NCBI GenBank assembly: GCA_964648365.1
Contig: CAZYLK010000016.1
Coordinates: 1-53,381 of the forward strand
Length of the DNA: 53,381 bases
Source of the DNA: SURF-32 sp964648365
Lineage (GTDB): Bacteria; Planctomycetota; Phycisphaerae; UBA1845
Direction: 5' to 3'
Within the stretch, counting starts at the first letter, position 1, and every line of letters begins with the position of its first letter. The notes under the pieces were generated by a model. It was given only the letters and a program-made list of their open reading frames with translations. It was not told the origin of the DNA and did not search any database. Positions 6,846-16,346 of this stretch are shown here, one piece after another. The translations under genes and the position numbers were made by a program.

Positions 6846-7721
6846 ACCGACGCCGCATCCCTTTCGGACAGCGCCATCCGGGCGGATTCCATCGCGGATC
6901 TGCCCGACGACGAACTGCTGCGCTTCGGGCGGGAGATCGGGCTCGACATCGCTGCCGACACGCCGCGGGGGCAGATGCTTCGCCTCATCCGGCAGCGGCA
7001 GGAACTGATCCGCGGGCTAGACCGCGAGTCCCTGCTGGATCTCGTCATGTGGATGCGGTGGCCGGTGCGTCGCGAGGCGAGCAACGACGAACTGGCGCGA
7101 ATCGTCATCCGATCGTCCCACGATGAGTACGAGTCGCTGTCGCACCGGGGGCTGGAGGCGCTGGCGCGGCTGCGCGGGGTGGAGCCGGCGGAAGGTGAGA
7201 CCCAGGCAACATTGACCGCACGGATCCGCAAGGCCGAGGGGCTGCGGGCGAGGTTCAAGCGGCTGCGGCGATCCGTGATCGGCTCGCTGCTGTCGAAGGT
7301 GCTGGAGCCGGCGCAAACGACGGAGTCCGCGTCTTCGCGATCGGGCGAGTATCACTTTCTGCCCGACGAAGAGCGCGGCGAGGCCGTGCGGCGGCGCATC
7401 GAAAACGAAGGCGTCGTCGGCGGCATCGCGCGGACGCTGCGCGGCGTGGCGGACGACTACGTCCGTGAAAAGCTGGACGAGATCGAACGGCGCATCGACA
7501 GCAAGCTGGACCAGATCGACGAGCGCTTGCAGGAATGGCGGGATCGCGAACTGGCAAACCGGATCCGCCTGATGCGCATCACGCTGATCAGTGCGGTCAT
7601 TGTTGCCGCCATCAGCCTCGGGTATCATTTCGTCGAGTCGAAGGTAACGCCCGTGGAGGGGCCGTCTGGAAAGCCCGCGGAGGCAAGTGCGCCGGACCCG
7701 TCGGTGCAGGCTTCGGAATAG
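6843..7721 (+). CDS. Tail-anchored membrane protein with SAP-like helical repeats and coiled coil
   Basis: 292 aa from ATG 6843; the longer frame upstream runs through repeats and is rejected. The N-terminal ~125 residues contain three short helix-extension-helix segments resembling SAP/Rho-N-type motifs (LPDDELLRFGREIGLD; ESLLDLVMWMRWPV..SNDELARIV; LEALARLRGVEPAEGETQATL). This resemblance is by eye only. Residues ~210-245 form a charged coiled coil (REKLDEIERRIDSKLDQIDE). A single membrane helix follows (ITLISAVIVAAISLGYHFV) with a short Pro/Ala-rich tail. Most of the protein should face the cytoplasm. Function unknown; nucleic-acid binding at the membrane is one possibility. Confidence 0.65.
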   Translation: MTDAASLSDSAIRADSIADLPDDELLRFGREIGLDIAADTPRGQMLRLIRQRQELIRGLDRESLLDLVMWMRWPVRREASNDELARIVIRSSHDEYESLSHRGLEALARLRGVEPAEGETQATLTARIRKAEGLRARFKRLRRSVIGSLLSKVLEPAQTTESASSRSGEYHFLPDEERGEAVRRRIENEGVVGGIARTLRGVADDYVREKLDEIERRIDSKLDQIDERLQEWRDRELANRIRLMRITLISAVIVAAISLGYHFVESKVTPVEGPSGKPAEASAPDPSVQASE

Positions 7722-7786
7722 AAGCCCGTGCCGAGGTTTGCGGCCGCCGGGTGGATGCGGGGAGCCGGCTGTTGGCCGGTGCGAAT

Positions 7787-7930
7787 CCACCGGTTGAAAA
7801 CCGGTGCCACAGGGACCACCGGTTGAAAACCGGTGCCACAGGGATTACCGGTTGAAGTCCGGTGCCACAGGTAAGCGCGGTTGAAGACCGGTACACTTGG
7901 ACGACCGGTTGGAAGCCGGTGCTAGATGAA
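7787..7930 (+). repeat. Tandem palindromic ACCGGTT-type repeats, period 29
   Basis: Five units, CCACCGGTTGAAAACCGGTG then CCACAGGGA, the first two identical and the later ones increasingly diverged. The array stops about 19 bp before the start of the Clp-N gene at 7949. Same family and orientation as at 1383; inverted relative to 45941. Confidence 0.8.
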
Positions 7931-7948
7931 GTTCGGAACGATCAGCCC

Positions 7949-8389
7949 ATGATGCCCAAGGCAAGCAAGCGCGTCGATCAGGTGATGAAGCTCGCGAACG
8001 ACATTGCGCGCGAGTTTGACCAGGAATACGTCGGGACGGAGCACGTCCTGCTGGCCGTCCTGCGCGAGGGGACCGGCGTAGGGGCGTCGCTGCTGGGCCG
8101 CAAGAGCGTTACCGAAAAAGCCGCACGGGCCGAGGTGGATCGGCTGGTGCGCAAGAGCATGGAGGAGACGTGGGTCTTCGGGCGCCTTCCGGGCACACCC
8201 CACTTCAAAAACGTCATCGCGCGGGCAATCGAGCAGGCGCAGCAGTTGGACTCAAAGGAAGTCTGCACGGAGCATCTGCTGCTGGCGCTGCTGAAAGAGC
8301 CCGGCTGCGTCGCGAACAAGGCACTGAACGCACTCGGCGTGACGTATGACGACGTACGCGCGGCCGTGATGGAGCCGACCGGGCCGTAG
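7949..8389 (+). CDS. Stand-alone Clp N-terminal domain protein
   Basis: 146 aa (ATG 7949, or 7952). Two Clp-N repeats are visible: VMKLANDIAREFDQEYVGTE followed by HVLLAVLREGTG, and IARAIEQAQQLDSKEVCTEHLLLALL. There are no AAA+ modules, Walker motifs or zinc finger, so it is only the adaptor/substrate-binding domain found at the N-terminus of ClpC/ClpA. Such solitary proteins could act as adaptors or competitors for a Clp ATPase (inference). The open frame extends upstream into the palindromic array, which is not credible coding. No clear ribosome-binding site precedes the ATG. Confidence 0.8.
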   Translation: MMPKASKRVDQVMKLANDIAREFDQEYVGTEHVLLAVLREGTGVGASLLGRKSVTEKAARAEVDRLVRKSMEETWVFGRLPGTPHFKNVIARAIEQAQQLDSKEVCTEHLLLALLKEPGCVANKALNALGVTYDDVRAAVMEPTGP

Positions 8390-8422
8390 CCCGGCATCAG
8401 TTTCTGCCCGTTTCTACCTGGG

Positions 8423-9250
8423 TCAACCCAGTTTCCTTTGACATACCGGACAGACGTGCGTCGTCCGTCCCGCGATGGTCAGCCTTTCGATCGGCGTGCG
8501 GCAGCGTCGGCAGGGCTCGCCGATCCGCCCGTAGACCTTGTGCGAGTTCTGGAACGATCCATTGCCTCCGTCCGGCGCGCGGTAGTCCATCAGCGTCGAG
8601 CCTTTCGCATTGATCGCGCGCGTGAGCGTCGACTTGACGCAGCGCAGCAGGCGGCGCGCGTCCGGCGGCCCGATGTCGCCGGCCGCGACGAGCGGGTGGA
8701 TGCCGGCCGCGAACAGCGCCTCGTCACAGTAGATGTTGCCCAGCCCGGCGATCAGCGACTGATCGAGCAGCAGTGACTTGATGGGCCGGCGGCGGTCCTT
8801 CAGGATGGCGGCGAAGGCAGCCGGCTTCAGCGTCAGCGGCTCCGGCCCGACCTCGCCCATGGTTCGACCCGCCCCGTCGTCATGGCCGGTCAGGCACCAG
8901 ACGCCGCCGAACCGGCGGGGATCGCGGAAGCGCAACTCGTGGTTCGTGCCCTTGAACGTGATGACAAGATGCGTGTGCGGCTCCACGTCGCTCGACGAGG
9001 GCGACAGCGTCAGCCGGCCTGACATACCCAGCCGGAAGACGAGTTGGATACTCCCATCGAGCTGCATCTGCACGCGCTTCGCACGGCGCGTGACGGCTTC
9101 GACACGACGACGACGGATGATTGTCGCCAGCGGCCGCGGATCGCCGTGAAGGATGTCCGCCCGCTCTACGCGGACGCCGGCGACGATGGCGCCGGTCAGG
9201 CCGGCGTGCAATTGGCGTGCGATCGTCTCGGCTTCGGGCAGTTCGGGCAC
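8423..9250 (-). CDS. mutM: Formamidopyrimidine-DNA glycosylase (Fpg/MutM)
   Basis: 275 aa from a GTG at 9250. This start is forced by chemistry: Fpg uses the amino group of the proline exposed after removal of the initiator Met, and only GTG-PELPEAE gives that terminus. Other landmarks: Glu directly after the Pro, the lysine in RRAKRV, the helix-two-turn-helix segment DQSLIAGLGNIYCDEALFAAGIHP, and a C-terminal zinc finger C-x2-C-x16-C-x2-C (CRRC...CPVC). It removes oxidised purines such as 8-oxoguanine. It lies 54 bp behind the Ser/Thr kinase gene on the same strand and may be read through from it. Confidence 0.95.
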   Translation of the reverse strand: MPELPEAETIARQLHAGLTGAIVAGVRVERADILHGDPRPLATIIRRRRVEAVTRRAKRVQMQLDGSIQLVFRLGMSGRLTLSPSSSDVEPHTHLVITFKGTNHELRFRDPRRFGGVWCLTGHDDGAGRTMGEVGPEPLTLKPAAFAAILKDRRRPIKSLLLDQSLIAGLGNIYCDEALFAAGIHPLVAAGDIGPPDARRLLRCVKSTLTRAINAKGSTLMDYRAPDGGNGSFQNSHKVYGRIGEPCRRCRTPIERLTIAGRTTHVCPVCQRKLG

Positions 9251-9304
9251 GCGCGATGGGATACCGGCGATGCGCGGCGTACGCAATCGCCACGCGCAGC
9301 GGTA

Positions 9305-12300
9305 TCAGCCGCCGATCAGCTTCGCCCGCCAGAACGCGGCGTCGTCCGGCCGTCCCCAGGCGTCGTAGAGTTCCACGAGTTCGCGAATAATCGCCTGCGT
9401 GCGGCGGCTTCCTTCGCCCTGGGACGCGGAGACGGTTTCCCAAGCCGAGATCAGCAGCGGCTCCGCCTCGTCGAATCGGGCGGCGGCCGCAAGCTGCGCG
9501 CCCAGGTGGCCGCGGTAGACGGCCGTGCGCCAATGGCCTTCCGGCAGCTCGCGGGTACAGATGTCGAGCGCACTGCGATACAGCGATTCCGCCTCGGCCG
9601 CCTCGCCGCGATCGGTCAGAATCAGTGCGAGCGTATCCATTCCGCCCGCCGTGGAGAGATGCCCCTCCCCCGCGGTTCGCACGAGCGCGTCGAGGCCCTC
9701 GCGCGCCAGCGGCTCCGCCTCGTCAAGCTGATCCAGCCCGTGCAAGGCGCCGGCAAGGCCCAGCCGGGTTTCGATCGTCTCGGGATGATCGGCGCCGCGA
9801 ATCTGGGTCCGCAGGCGAAGGGCTTCGCGCAGGATGGCGGCCGCCTCCTCGTACCGGCCGGCGTCGTTGAGCGTGATCCCGAGGTTGTGCATCCCGGCCG
9901 CCACGACGGGGTGTTCGTCACCGAGTTGGGCGCGGCGTTTGTCCAGCACGCTCTGCAGCACGGGCAGGGCGCTGTCGATGTCGCCGCGTGTGCGCATCAC
10001 CGCCGCGAGATTGCCCTCCACGGTGATGACGTTGGGCGACTCCGCTCCGTACACCGCGGTGAAGATTCGGACGCAATCGCTGAAGCTCTCGACCGCCCCG
10101 TCAAGATCGCCCATCTCGTAGTGTACGATCGCCAGGCTGTTCTGGCTGATGGCGACCTTCGGATGATCCGGCCCGAACAACTCGCGGGCGGTCGTGACGG
10201 ATTCCGTCAGCACTTCGCGCGCCTCGGGCAGCCGCTTCGATTTGACGTAGAGCAGGCCGAGGCTGTTCAGGCACGTGGTCGTGGTGGGGTGCTTGTCGCC
10301 GTAGACGCTGCGCAGCGTGGCCAGCGCCTCCAGGAAAATCGTCTCCGCCTCCACGTAGCGACCCTGCTGGCTGTAGAGCACGGCGACATTGAACTTGGCG
10401 ACGGCCGTCCCCTGATGCTCCTCGCCGTAGATGCGGCGAAACGTCTCGACCGCCTCCAGTTGGAGCACCAGCGCCTCGTCCATGCGGCCCTGATCCTGAT
10501 ACACGAGCGCCAGGTCGTTGAGCGCGGAGGCAAACTCATCCGTTTCGGTCGCGCCCGCGGCGCGCTGGATCTCGACGGCCTCGGCGGCGGGCGCCTCGGC
10601 GGCGGCAGGGTCGTCGCGATCGCGCATCACGCCGGACAACCCGCGCAGACACTCCGCCATGAGCAGATGATCGCGACCGAGGGCGCTTTCGATCCGCGCC
10701 TCGGTCTCGCGAAACGCCGCTTCCGCCTCGTCGGCCTTCCCCTGCGAGCGCAGCACCGCCGCCAGCATCACGGCCTGACTGAGCGCGGATTCGCTCTCCG
10801 GTCCGTCGATCTGCTCGTAGAGTTCCTTCGCCCGCAGCAGGTGAACGTGTGACGGTTCGAACGCACCGAGCGAATTGAACGACGCACCCAGCACGCGCCG
10901 GATGGCCGCCTCGATTTCCGGCTTGTCGGCCAGGGTGCCGTCCTCGATGCGGCGGGAGGCGGCGTCGAGCACCTCGCGCACGGTGGCGTCGGTCTTGCCC
11001 ATCTCATCGGGGTCGGCCGAGGCGAGCATGTCGGTCAGGAACTTGGTGACGGCCTGCGCCTTGGCGGACTCCGCCTCGGCCCGTGCCGCCGCCTGCTCGG
11101 CCCGGGCGGCGTTCTGCTGGGCGGCATGTTTTTGATCCGATTCCGCGTCTCGCGCCAGCGCCGCCTGCCGCCAGAAGGACAGCGACACGCCGAAACCAAC
11201 GGTGACGACGGCAATCAGCAGGGCGATGACGCCGGCCGCGGTCTTGTGACGGACGAGGTGCTTGCGCAGCACATAGGACATGGAATCCCGCTTGGCCTCG
11301 ATCGGCTCGCCGTCAAGATACCGTTCGATGTCCTTGCCCAGCGCGCCCGCCGTCTGGTAGCGCAGCTCGCGCTCTTTTTTGAGCGCCTTGAGCACGACGG
11401 CGATGATCTCGTCGTCCAGCTCGCGGTTCAGCGTACGCGGGGGCTTCGGATCCGCATGGATGATGTTGTGCGCCGTTTCGCTCATGGAACCGACGACGTT
11501 GTACGGAAACGCGCCGGTGAGCAGTTGATAGAGCATCACACCGAGCGAGTAGACGTCGGTGCGCAGGTCCGTCTCGTCATGCAGGCCCTGAGCCTGTTCC
11601 GGACTGGCCCACGGCAGCGAGCCGAGGAACTGACCGGTGAGCGTGATGACTTCTTCCGGACCGGACTTCGACGCGTCCCAGTCGGTGGTCTTCGCCAGGC
11701 CGAAGTCGAGGACGTGCGGCTCGCCGGACGTGTCGATACGGATGTTGCCGGGCTTGAGGTCACGGTGGATGACGCCGCGCAGGTGGGCGACGTGTACGGC
11801 CGCGCAGATCTTGGCGAACAGCGTCAGGCGCTGCCGCAGGCTGACGCTCTGCTTGCGCGCGAACTGGTCGAGCGGCAGGCCCTCGATGAAGTCCATCACG
11901 AAGAAGACTGCATCGCCGGCCGTACCGCTGTCGTGAACCGTGACGATGTTCGGATGCTTCAGTTGCGCGAGGATGTGGACTTCGCGGTCGAACCGGGCCT
12001 TCTCGCGCGGACCGGCGAACGGCCCGCCGTGCATGACCTTGATCGCGACCTTGCGGCCTGTGGAACTCTGGACGGCCTGGTACACCACGCCCTGCCCGCC
12101 GCGGTGAATCTCGCTGACGATGCGGTAGCCGGGAAGAACATCGGGGATCGTCGTCGGGCGCCAGCGTTCGAGATGCGCCGCCGCGCCGGCGTGCGTGGCC
12201 GCGCCCGCCTGCGTCGACTCCGCCTGCTCCACCTGATTCCACGCCGCGTCGATCAGCAGTTTCTGGTTGCCGCCCGCGGGTAGTTCGGTCTTGCCGTTGC

Positions 12301-12307
12301 GGATCAT
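9305..12307 (-). CDS. Membrane Ser/Thr protein kinase with kinesin-light-chain-type TPR sensor
   Basis: 1000 aa. Residues ~61-330 are a Hanks-type kinase: glycine loop HRGGQGVVYQ, VAIK (Lys90), HRDLKPGN (Asp183), DFGLAK and SPEQAQG. One membrane helix follows near residues 370-395 (AAGVIALLIAVVTVGFGVSLSFW), then an Ala/Glu-rich coiled coil. About 500 residues of ~42-residue TPRs of the kinesin-light-chain type (TPR_10/TPR_12) make up the rest, e.g. ALNDLALVYQDQGRMDEALVL. The kinase should be cytoplasmic and the TPRs on the other side of the membrane. It sits directly downstream of an ECF sigma factor, a common planctomycete pairing in which the kinase is thought to control the sigma factor. 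Confidence 0.92.
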   Translation of the reverse strand: MIRNGKTELPAGGNQKLLIDAAWNQVEQAESTQAGAATHAGAAAHLERWRPTTIPDVLPGYRIVSEIHRGGQGVVYQAVQSSTGRKVAIKVMHGGPFAGPREKARFDREVHILAQLKHPNIVTVHDSGTAGDAVFFVMDFIEGLPLDQFARKQSVSLRQRLTLFAKICAAVHVAHLRGVIHRDLKPGNIRIDTSGEPHVLDFGLAKTTDWDASKSGPEEVITLTGQFLGSLPWASPEQAQGLHDETDLRTDVYSLGVMLYQLLTGAFPYNVVGSMSETAHNIIHADPKPPRTLNRELDDEIIAVVLKALKKERELRYQTAGALGKDIERYLDGEPIEAKRDSMSYVLRKHLVRHKTAAGVIALLIAVVTVGFGVSLSFWRQAALARDAESDQKHAAQQNAARAEQAAARAEAESAKAQAVTKFLTDMLASADPDEMGKTDATVREVLDAASRRIEDGTLADKPEIEAAIRRVLGASFNSLGAFEPSHVHLLRAKELYEQIDGPESESALSQAVMLAAVLRSQGKADEAEAAFRETEARIESALGRDHLLMAECLRGLSGVMRDRDDPAAAEAPAAEAVEIQRAAGATETDEFASALNDLALVYQDQGRMDEALVLQLEAVETFRRIYGEEHQGTAVAKFNVAVLYSQQGRYVEAETIFLEALATLRSVYGDKHPTTTTCLNSLGLLYVKSKRLPEAREVLTESVTTARELFGPDHPKVAISQNSLAIVHYEMGDLDGAVESFSDCVRIFTAVYGAESPNVITVEGNLAAVMRTRGDIDSALPVLQSVLDKRRAQLGDEHPVVAAGMHNLGITLNDAGRYEEAAAILREALRLRTQIRGADHPETIETRLGLAGALHGLDQLDEAEPLAREGLDALVRTAGEGHLSTAGGMDTLALILTDRGEAAEAESLYRSALDICTRELPEGHWRTAVYRGHLGAQLAAAARFDEAEPLLISAWETVSASQGEGSRRTQAIIRELVELYDAWGRPDDAAFWRAKLIGG

Positions 12308-12407
12308 TCGAATCAGGCTCCGTATCAGCAGTCGGTGCTTGGCGCAGCGGCGTGCGGCAGACCGCAGCGCGCCTCCAGGGTCTTGGGCGACGGCGCCCGG
12401 CCGCCGT

Positions 12408-13031
12408 TCACGCCGTCTGGGTGAAGAAGTCCGTCTCGGCCCCGATCATCGTGCGCAACCGGTCATGGGCGCGCGCCCGGAGCATGTGGACCGCGCCCGG
12501 CGAACGCCCCATGCTTCCTGCGACCTCGGCGATGTCCTGGCCCTGCAAGTCGTAAAGTTGAATCACCTTGGCGTAATCGGGGGGCAGACGCTTGAGCAGG
12601 GCGTTGACCGCATCGGCCGCTTCTTTGCGGGCGACGTGGCGGCTGGGGGTGGATGCGCCCGCGCCGAGCATTTCCACCAGCGTGACGGCCGAATCGTCCG
12701 TCCCGTCGGCGTGAACGCGGTTGGCGGGGTGCGGCCGCTTCTTGCGACCGAGTTCTTTGATGGCGTCGCGCAGATTGTTGTCGGCGATGCGCCGCAGCCA
12801 GCCGACGAAGGTGGCGGCGTCGCGCGCCTCGCAGCGGTCGATCCGCAGGAACGCCTCCAGGTAGGTCACCTGCATCACGTCGTCCGCGTCGATGGCCGAC
12901 CGCCACTGCGGCCCGATCCCGCCGTTGATGTGCGCCCAGACCTGGGGTCCGAAATCCTCGAGCAGCGTGCGCAGCGCCGTCCGGTCGCCCTCAACCGCCC
13001 GGACGAACGCATCCGCCTCGTCGCGACTCAT
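12408..13031 (-). CDS. ECF-type RNA polymerase sigma factor
   Basis: 207 aa from ATG 13031, preceded by AGGAG at 8 nt; an ATG six codons upstream lies on that site and is less likely. Region 2 (IDADDVMQVTYLEAFLRIDRCEARDAATFVGWLRRIADNNLRDAIKE) and region 4 (LLKRLPPDYAKVIQLYDLQGQDIAEVAGSMGRSPGAVHMLRARAHDRLR) are both clear. No anti-sigma factor is adjacent; instead the next gene is a membrane Ser/Thr kinase 100 bp downstream, so regulation by phosphorylation is plausible. Confidence 0.92.
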   Translation of the reverse strand: MSRDEADAFVRAVEGDRTALRTLLEDFGPQVWAHINGGIGPQWRSAIDADDVMQVTYLEAFLRIDRCEARDAATFVGWLRRIADNNLRDAIKELGRKKRPHPANRVHADGTDDSAVTLVEMLGAGASTPSRHVARKEAADAVNALLKRLPPDYAKVIQLYDLQGQDIAEVAGSMGRSPGAVHMLRARAHDRLRTMIGAETDFFTQTA

Positions 13032-13103
13032 CACACCTTCTCCTGTCATGTCCCGGCGACAGGATACCCGAAACGGGAGTCGGCGCGGAGTGGGCGGGAG
13101 TCG

Positions 13104-14399
13104 TCATGCGGCGGCGCCGCGCGCCCGCCGGTGGAGCCGGAGCAGCATCGGCAACGTCACCAGCGCGCAGACCACTTCCGTGGCGCCGGCGGCGATAAAC
13201 GTGAGGGTATAGGCCTGCTCGGCGCCGAGGGCAGGCTCCAGCCGCCAGCAGATCAGGCCCGCCAGGAGCGGCCCGGTGAGGAACCCGAGCGAGCCGGCGA
13301 CGTTGAAGCCGGCGAAGGCGGCGGCGCGGTGCTCGGGCGGGGCCAGATCGGCGCACATCGTCAGGTTGGGGGCGAACATCATGGCACTGAGAACGCCGGA
13401 CGCCAGCATGGCGTAAAGCAAAGCGTCGTGCGGCACCAGGCCATAGCAGGCAAACACCACGCCGAACCCGATGCTGCCGAAGCACATCATCAGCCCGCGT
13501 CCCCAACGGTCGGCCAGCCAGCCGGCCGGGGCGCACAGCAGGGCGAACGGCAGCATAAAGGTCGCCAGCATCATACCGCGACCGGCCGGCGTCAGCCCTA
13601 CGATCTCGCTGAGGTAGAGAACCAGCGTCGAGACGACGACGCCGACGCAGAAGCGATCAATAAAGGCGTAGGCATAGGGCACCAGCAGCGTCCTGCGCCG
13701 CGCCAGCAGGCCCAGCGCATCCCGCAGCGTCGAGCCGGTCCGCTGCTGACCAGCGTCGCGAACCCCCCACGCCGCCAGCACCCCGGCGATGACGACGATC
13801 GCGGCGCCGGCATGGAACACGCGATCGGGCGCTGCGCCGGCGATGAACCCGCCGATCATGGAACCGCAAGCCGTGCCGAACATCAGCGAGGCGCCGACGG
13901 CGCCCATCACCCGCCCGCGGCGCTCAGGCGGCGCCCAGTCGCCCGCAAGGGCCATGATGCTGGTCACGACGACGATGTGCGCGGCGCCCTCGATGAATCG
14001 CACCACCATCAGCGCCCACAGCACCGGCTGGTGGGTACACAGCAGGCCCATACAGACCAGGGTCGCCGCGTTCACGACCATCGCGACCAGCAGAACCACC
14101 TTTCTCCGCGAAAGGCGATCCGCGATGGCGGCGCCGACCGGCGCGGCGATGACGGCGGCGATCATGTTGACCGACATGAAGGCGTGCGACCAGAACGTAT
14201 TGGCGCCGAACGCCTCCTTCAGCTCCTTCAGCACGAGCACGATCATCGTGACCGGCAACATGGTCAGAAAGAGCACGACGGCCAGAGGGACGATCGCCCG
14301 AGCCAGGCCCGTGGAGGTCGAAAGAGCGGAGATAGCGTTCGGCACAGCGGTGGCGCCGGCCAGTGGCGCATTCGGCAGGCTGCGTGGCGGGGTGGTCAT
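13104..14399 (-). CDS. Major facilitator superfamily transporter
   Basis: 431 aa with about 12 hydrophobic helices. The loop after helix 2 is GAAIADRLSRRKVVLL, a form of the MFS signature G-x-x-x-D-R-x-x-R-R, and the matching loop in the second half is GWLADRWGRGLMM. Substrate cannot be deduced; a drug or metabolite exporter is as likely as any. It lies between the ECF sigma factor and the AarF-like kinase, all on the minus strand. Confidence 0.85.
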   Translation of the reverse strand: MTTPPRSLPNAPLAGATAVPNAISALSTSTGLARAIVPLAVVLFLTMLPVTMIVLVLKELKEAFGANTFWSHAFMSVNMIAAVIAAPVGAAIADRLSRRKVVLLVAMVVNAATLVCMGLLCTHQPVLWALMVVRFIEGAAHIVVVTSIMALAGDWAPPERRGRVMGAVGASLMFGTACGSMIGGFIAGAAPDRVFHAGAAIVVIAGVLAAWGVRDAGQQRTGSTLRDALGLLARRRTLLVPYAYAFIDRFCVGVVVSTLVLYLSEIVGLTPAGRGMMLATFMLPFALLCAPAGWLADRWGRGLMMCFGSIGFGVVFACYGLVPHDALLYAMLASGVLSAMMFAPNLTMCADLAPPEHRAAAFAGFNVAGSLGFLTGPLLAGLICWRLEPALGAEQAYTLTFIAAGATEVVCALVTLPMLLRLHRRARGAAA

Positions 14400-14480
14400 G
14401 AATCCGGTCAGCGCAGGAGTATCGTCTCGGCCACCCGCGGGCGCCGTGAAAACCAGGGCGTTGCGCCCGGCGCGGACCGG

Positions 14481-16016
14481 CTAGTCAAGCCAGACGCGAA
14501 TCGACTTCTGCGAATCGCCTTCCGACAACTCGAACAGCGTCTGGGGAGCGTAGGCGGCCGAGCGGGCGCGCGACACGATCGCATCGAGGTCGATCTGTCG
14601 CGATCGGAGTTTCGCCAAAAGGTCGCCGTCCATCAAGTCCGGCAACCGCTCGACAGCCATGGCGGGAAAGGTGAGCGCGACGCGGGTCCGTGGCCCCTCG
14701 GTGACGGCGATGCGGAGGTGACGGGCGACGGCCTCGAAGGCCCCTGGCGTCGGCGCCGGTGGCGTGGTCAGGGCCGCCAGCCGCTGCGACTCGGCGTCGA
14801 GGTAGGGCTGCAGCGCATGGGACCAGCAGACCTGGGCGCCGAGCCGTTCGAGGTAGTAGGTCAGGCCGTGGAAGGCCCGCATGACGAAGATCAGTTCCGC
14901 CGGCCCGGCCATGCGGAAGTTCCACCGGTGGTCGCCGAGCACGTCCGCCGCCCGCTCGGCCCGTCGCCAACCGGACAGGTCGTAGTTTCCCGGCGTGCAG
15001 AACGGCTCGAACAGCACGCGACACAGCGCGGCGAGCACCGGGCGGACCGGCTCCAGCATCGTCGCGTCGAACCCGAGTGCCACCAGGGCAGGGTAGGGAT
15101 CGCCGCGGCCGGCCTGGGTCATCTCGATGAGCTTGAGAAGGGCGAGTCGTCGTTCGTGCCGGATGCGCGTGACGCAGCCGAAGTCGAAGAGCACGACCTG
15201 GCCCGCCGCCACGTCGGCGCGGAAGCGGTAGTTGCCCGGGTGCGGATCCGCATGGAGGAGTCCATGCCGGAAGAGCATGTGGAAAAAGCCGCGAAGCAAA
15301 GTTCTGGCCAGTTCGTCGCGACGGCCGCGCGGCCGATTGAGCACGACGTCCAACGGGTCGCCCTCGACCCACTCCGTCACCAGGACCGTCTCCGTTGAGT
15401 GCTCCCCGATCACGCTCGGCACGTCCCACCCGGGAATCTCCGAGAGCAGCGTCTTGTAGCGCCGCTGGTTCTCAGCCTCGATCCGGTAGTCCAGTTCCTT
15501 CCCGACGTTGCTGAGAATCTCGCGCCGGTAGTCTTCCAGGTTGAAGCCGCGTCGCAGGTCGCCGACGGGCGCGGAGAGCCAGCCGAGCAGGCGAAGGTCA
15601 TTCTCGACGGCCTGCCGGATTCCGGGAAAACGGACCTTGATCGCCACCTCCCGTCCGTCGAGCAGCCTGGCCTTGTGGACCTGTCCCAGCGAGGCCGCCC
15701 GTCCGTCCGGCTCGATGTGCTCGATCACGCAGCGCGGATCAAAGCCCCACGCCGATTCCAGTTCCGACAGAACTGCCTCCAGCGGCACAGGCTCCGCCTG
15801 CTCGCACAAACCATCGAACGCGCCTGCGGCCCCATCCGCGGACATGCTGAGGATCTGCCCCACCTTCTGGGGCAGGCCGCGCAGCCGTCCCATGCGGGCT
15901 GCGAGGTGTCGGCGGGCGTTGTCGCGGACGATGTCGTCGCAGGCGCGGCGCAAGGTCGCGGCGTGGCGGGCCATGTCCGCGTATCCGATCGATCGCATCA
16001 ATAAGTGCTTGTGCAT
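14481..16016 (-). CDS. AarF/ABC1/UbiB-family atypical kinase
   Basis: 511 aa if started at ATG 16016. Family motifs appear in order: the KxGQ motif (LPQKVGQILSMSAD), SLGQVHKARLLDGREVAIKVRFPG with the conserved Lys, LLHADPHPGNYRF and VLFDFGCVTR. UbiB-type proteins are ATPases/kinases linked to isoprenoid-quinone biosynthesis or lipid handling. Start is uncertain: neither ATG 16016 nor ATG 16046 has a good ribosome-binding site, and a run of ten C (16035-16044) on the plus strand lies between them. There is no hydrophobic C-terminal pair, so it is probably peripheral. Role in this organism not determined. Confidence 0.88.
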   Translation of the reverse strand: MHKHLLMRSIGYADMARHAATLRRACDDIVRDNARRHLAARMGRLRGLPQKVGQILSMSADGAAGAFDGLCEQAEPVPLEAVLSELESAWGFDPRCVIEHIEPDGRAASLGQVHKARLLDGREVAIKVRFPGIRQAVENDLRLLGWLSAPVGDLRRGFNLEDYRREILSNVGKELDYRIEAENQRRYKTLLSEIPGWDVPSVIGEHSTETVLVTEWVEGDPLDVVLNRPRGRRDELARTLLRGFFHMLFRHGLLHADPHPGNYRFRADVAAGQVVLFDFGCVTRIRHERRLALLKLIEMTQAGRGDPYPALVALGFDATMLEPVRPVLAALCRVLFEPFCTPGNYDLSGWRRAERAADVLGDHRWNFRMAGPAELIFVMRAFHGLTYYLERLGAQVCWSHALQPYLDAESQRLAALTTPPAPTPGAFEAVARHLRIAVTEGPRTRVALTFPAMAVERLPDLMDGDLLAKLRSRQIDLDAIVSRARSAAYAPQTLFELSEGDSQKSIRVWLD

Positions 16017-16346
16017 GAGGCTTAGGCGGCGCTTCCCCCCCCCCATGAAACGTCGGGCGCATTGTGTGGGGGCGCCGGTCGCGCACTCTGCCGTATCGGC
16101 TTCGCATCCGAGTCCACTGAACACACGGCGCGGCGCGGCGGTCGGTTGATTATGGGGCATCGCCTGACGTGGCAAGTAAAGCCGATCGTGCGCCTTCACG
16201 ATCAATCGAATGTCGGCTGCGCCTCCGGCCGGACTCCCGGCGGCTTTTCGCAGCCGACCCCGTCGGCACGACCGGGAGCCTGAACTCGATCCAGGCCGAC
16301 TGCAATTCTGCCGCGCGCTCGCCGGTGCGCACGAGGACAGGGAATT
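16017..16346. other. Divergent intergenic region, AarF-like gene / chemotaxis operon
   Basis: 330 bp between divergent genes, so it must hold promoters for both. I could not identify convincing -35/-10, sigma28 or sigma54 boxes. It contains the C10 run at 16035-16044. No gene seen. Confidence 0.5.

Noticed and set aside
9044..10852. A 602-codon plus-strand open frame opposite the Ser/Thr kinase TPR region
   Set aside because: Antisense shadow; its repeats mirror the TPRs on the other strand.
12267..15398. A 1043-codon plus-strand open frame opposite the kinase, ECF, MFS and AarF-like genes
   Set aside because: Arg/Gly/His-rich translation without family features; it is the antisense shadow of well-supported minus-strand genes in GC-rich DNA.
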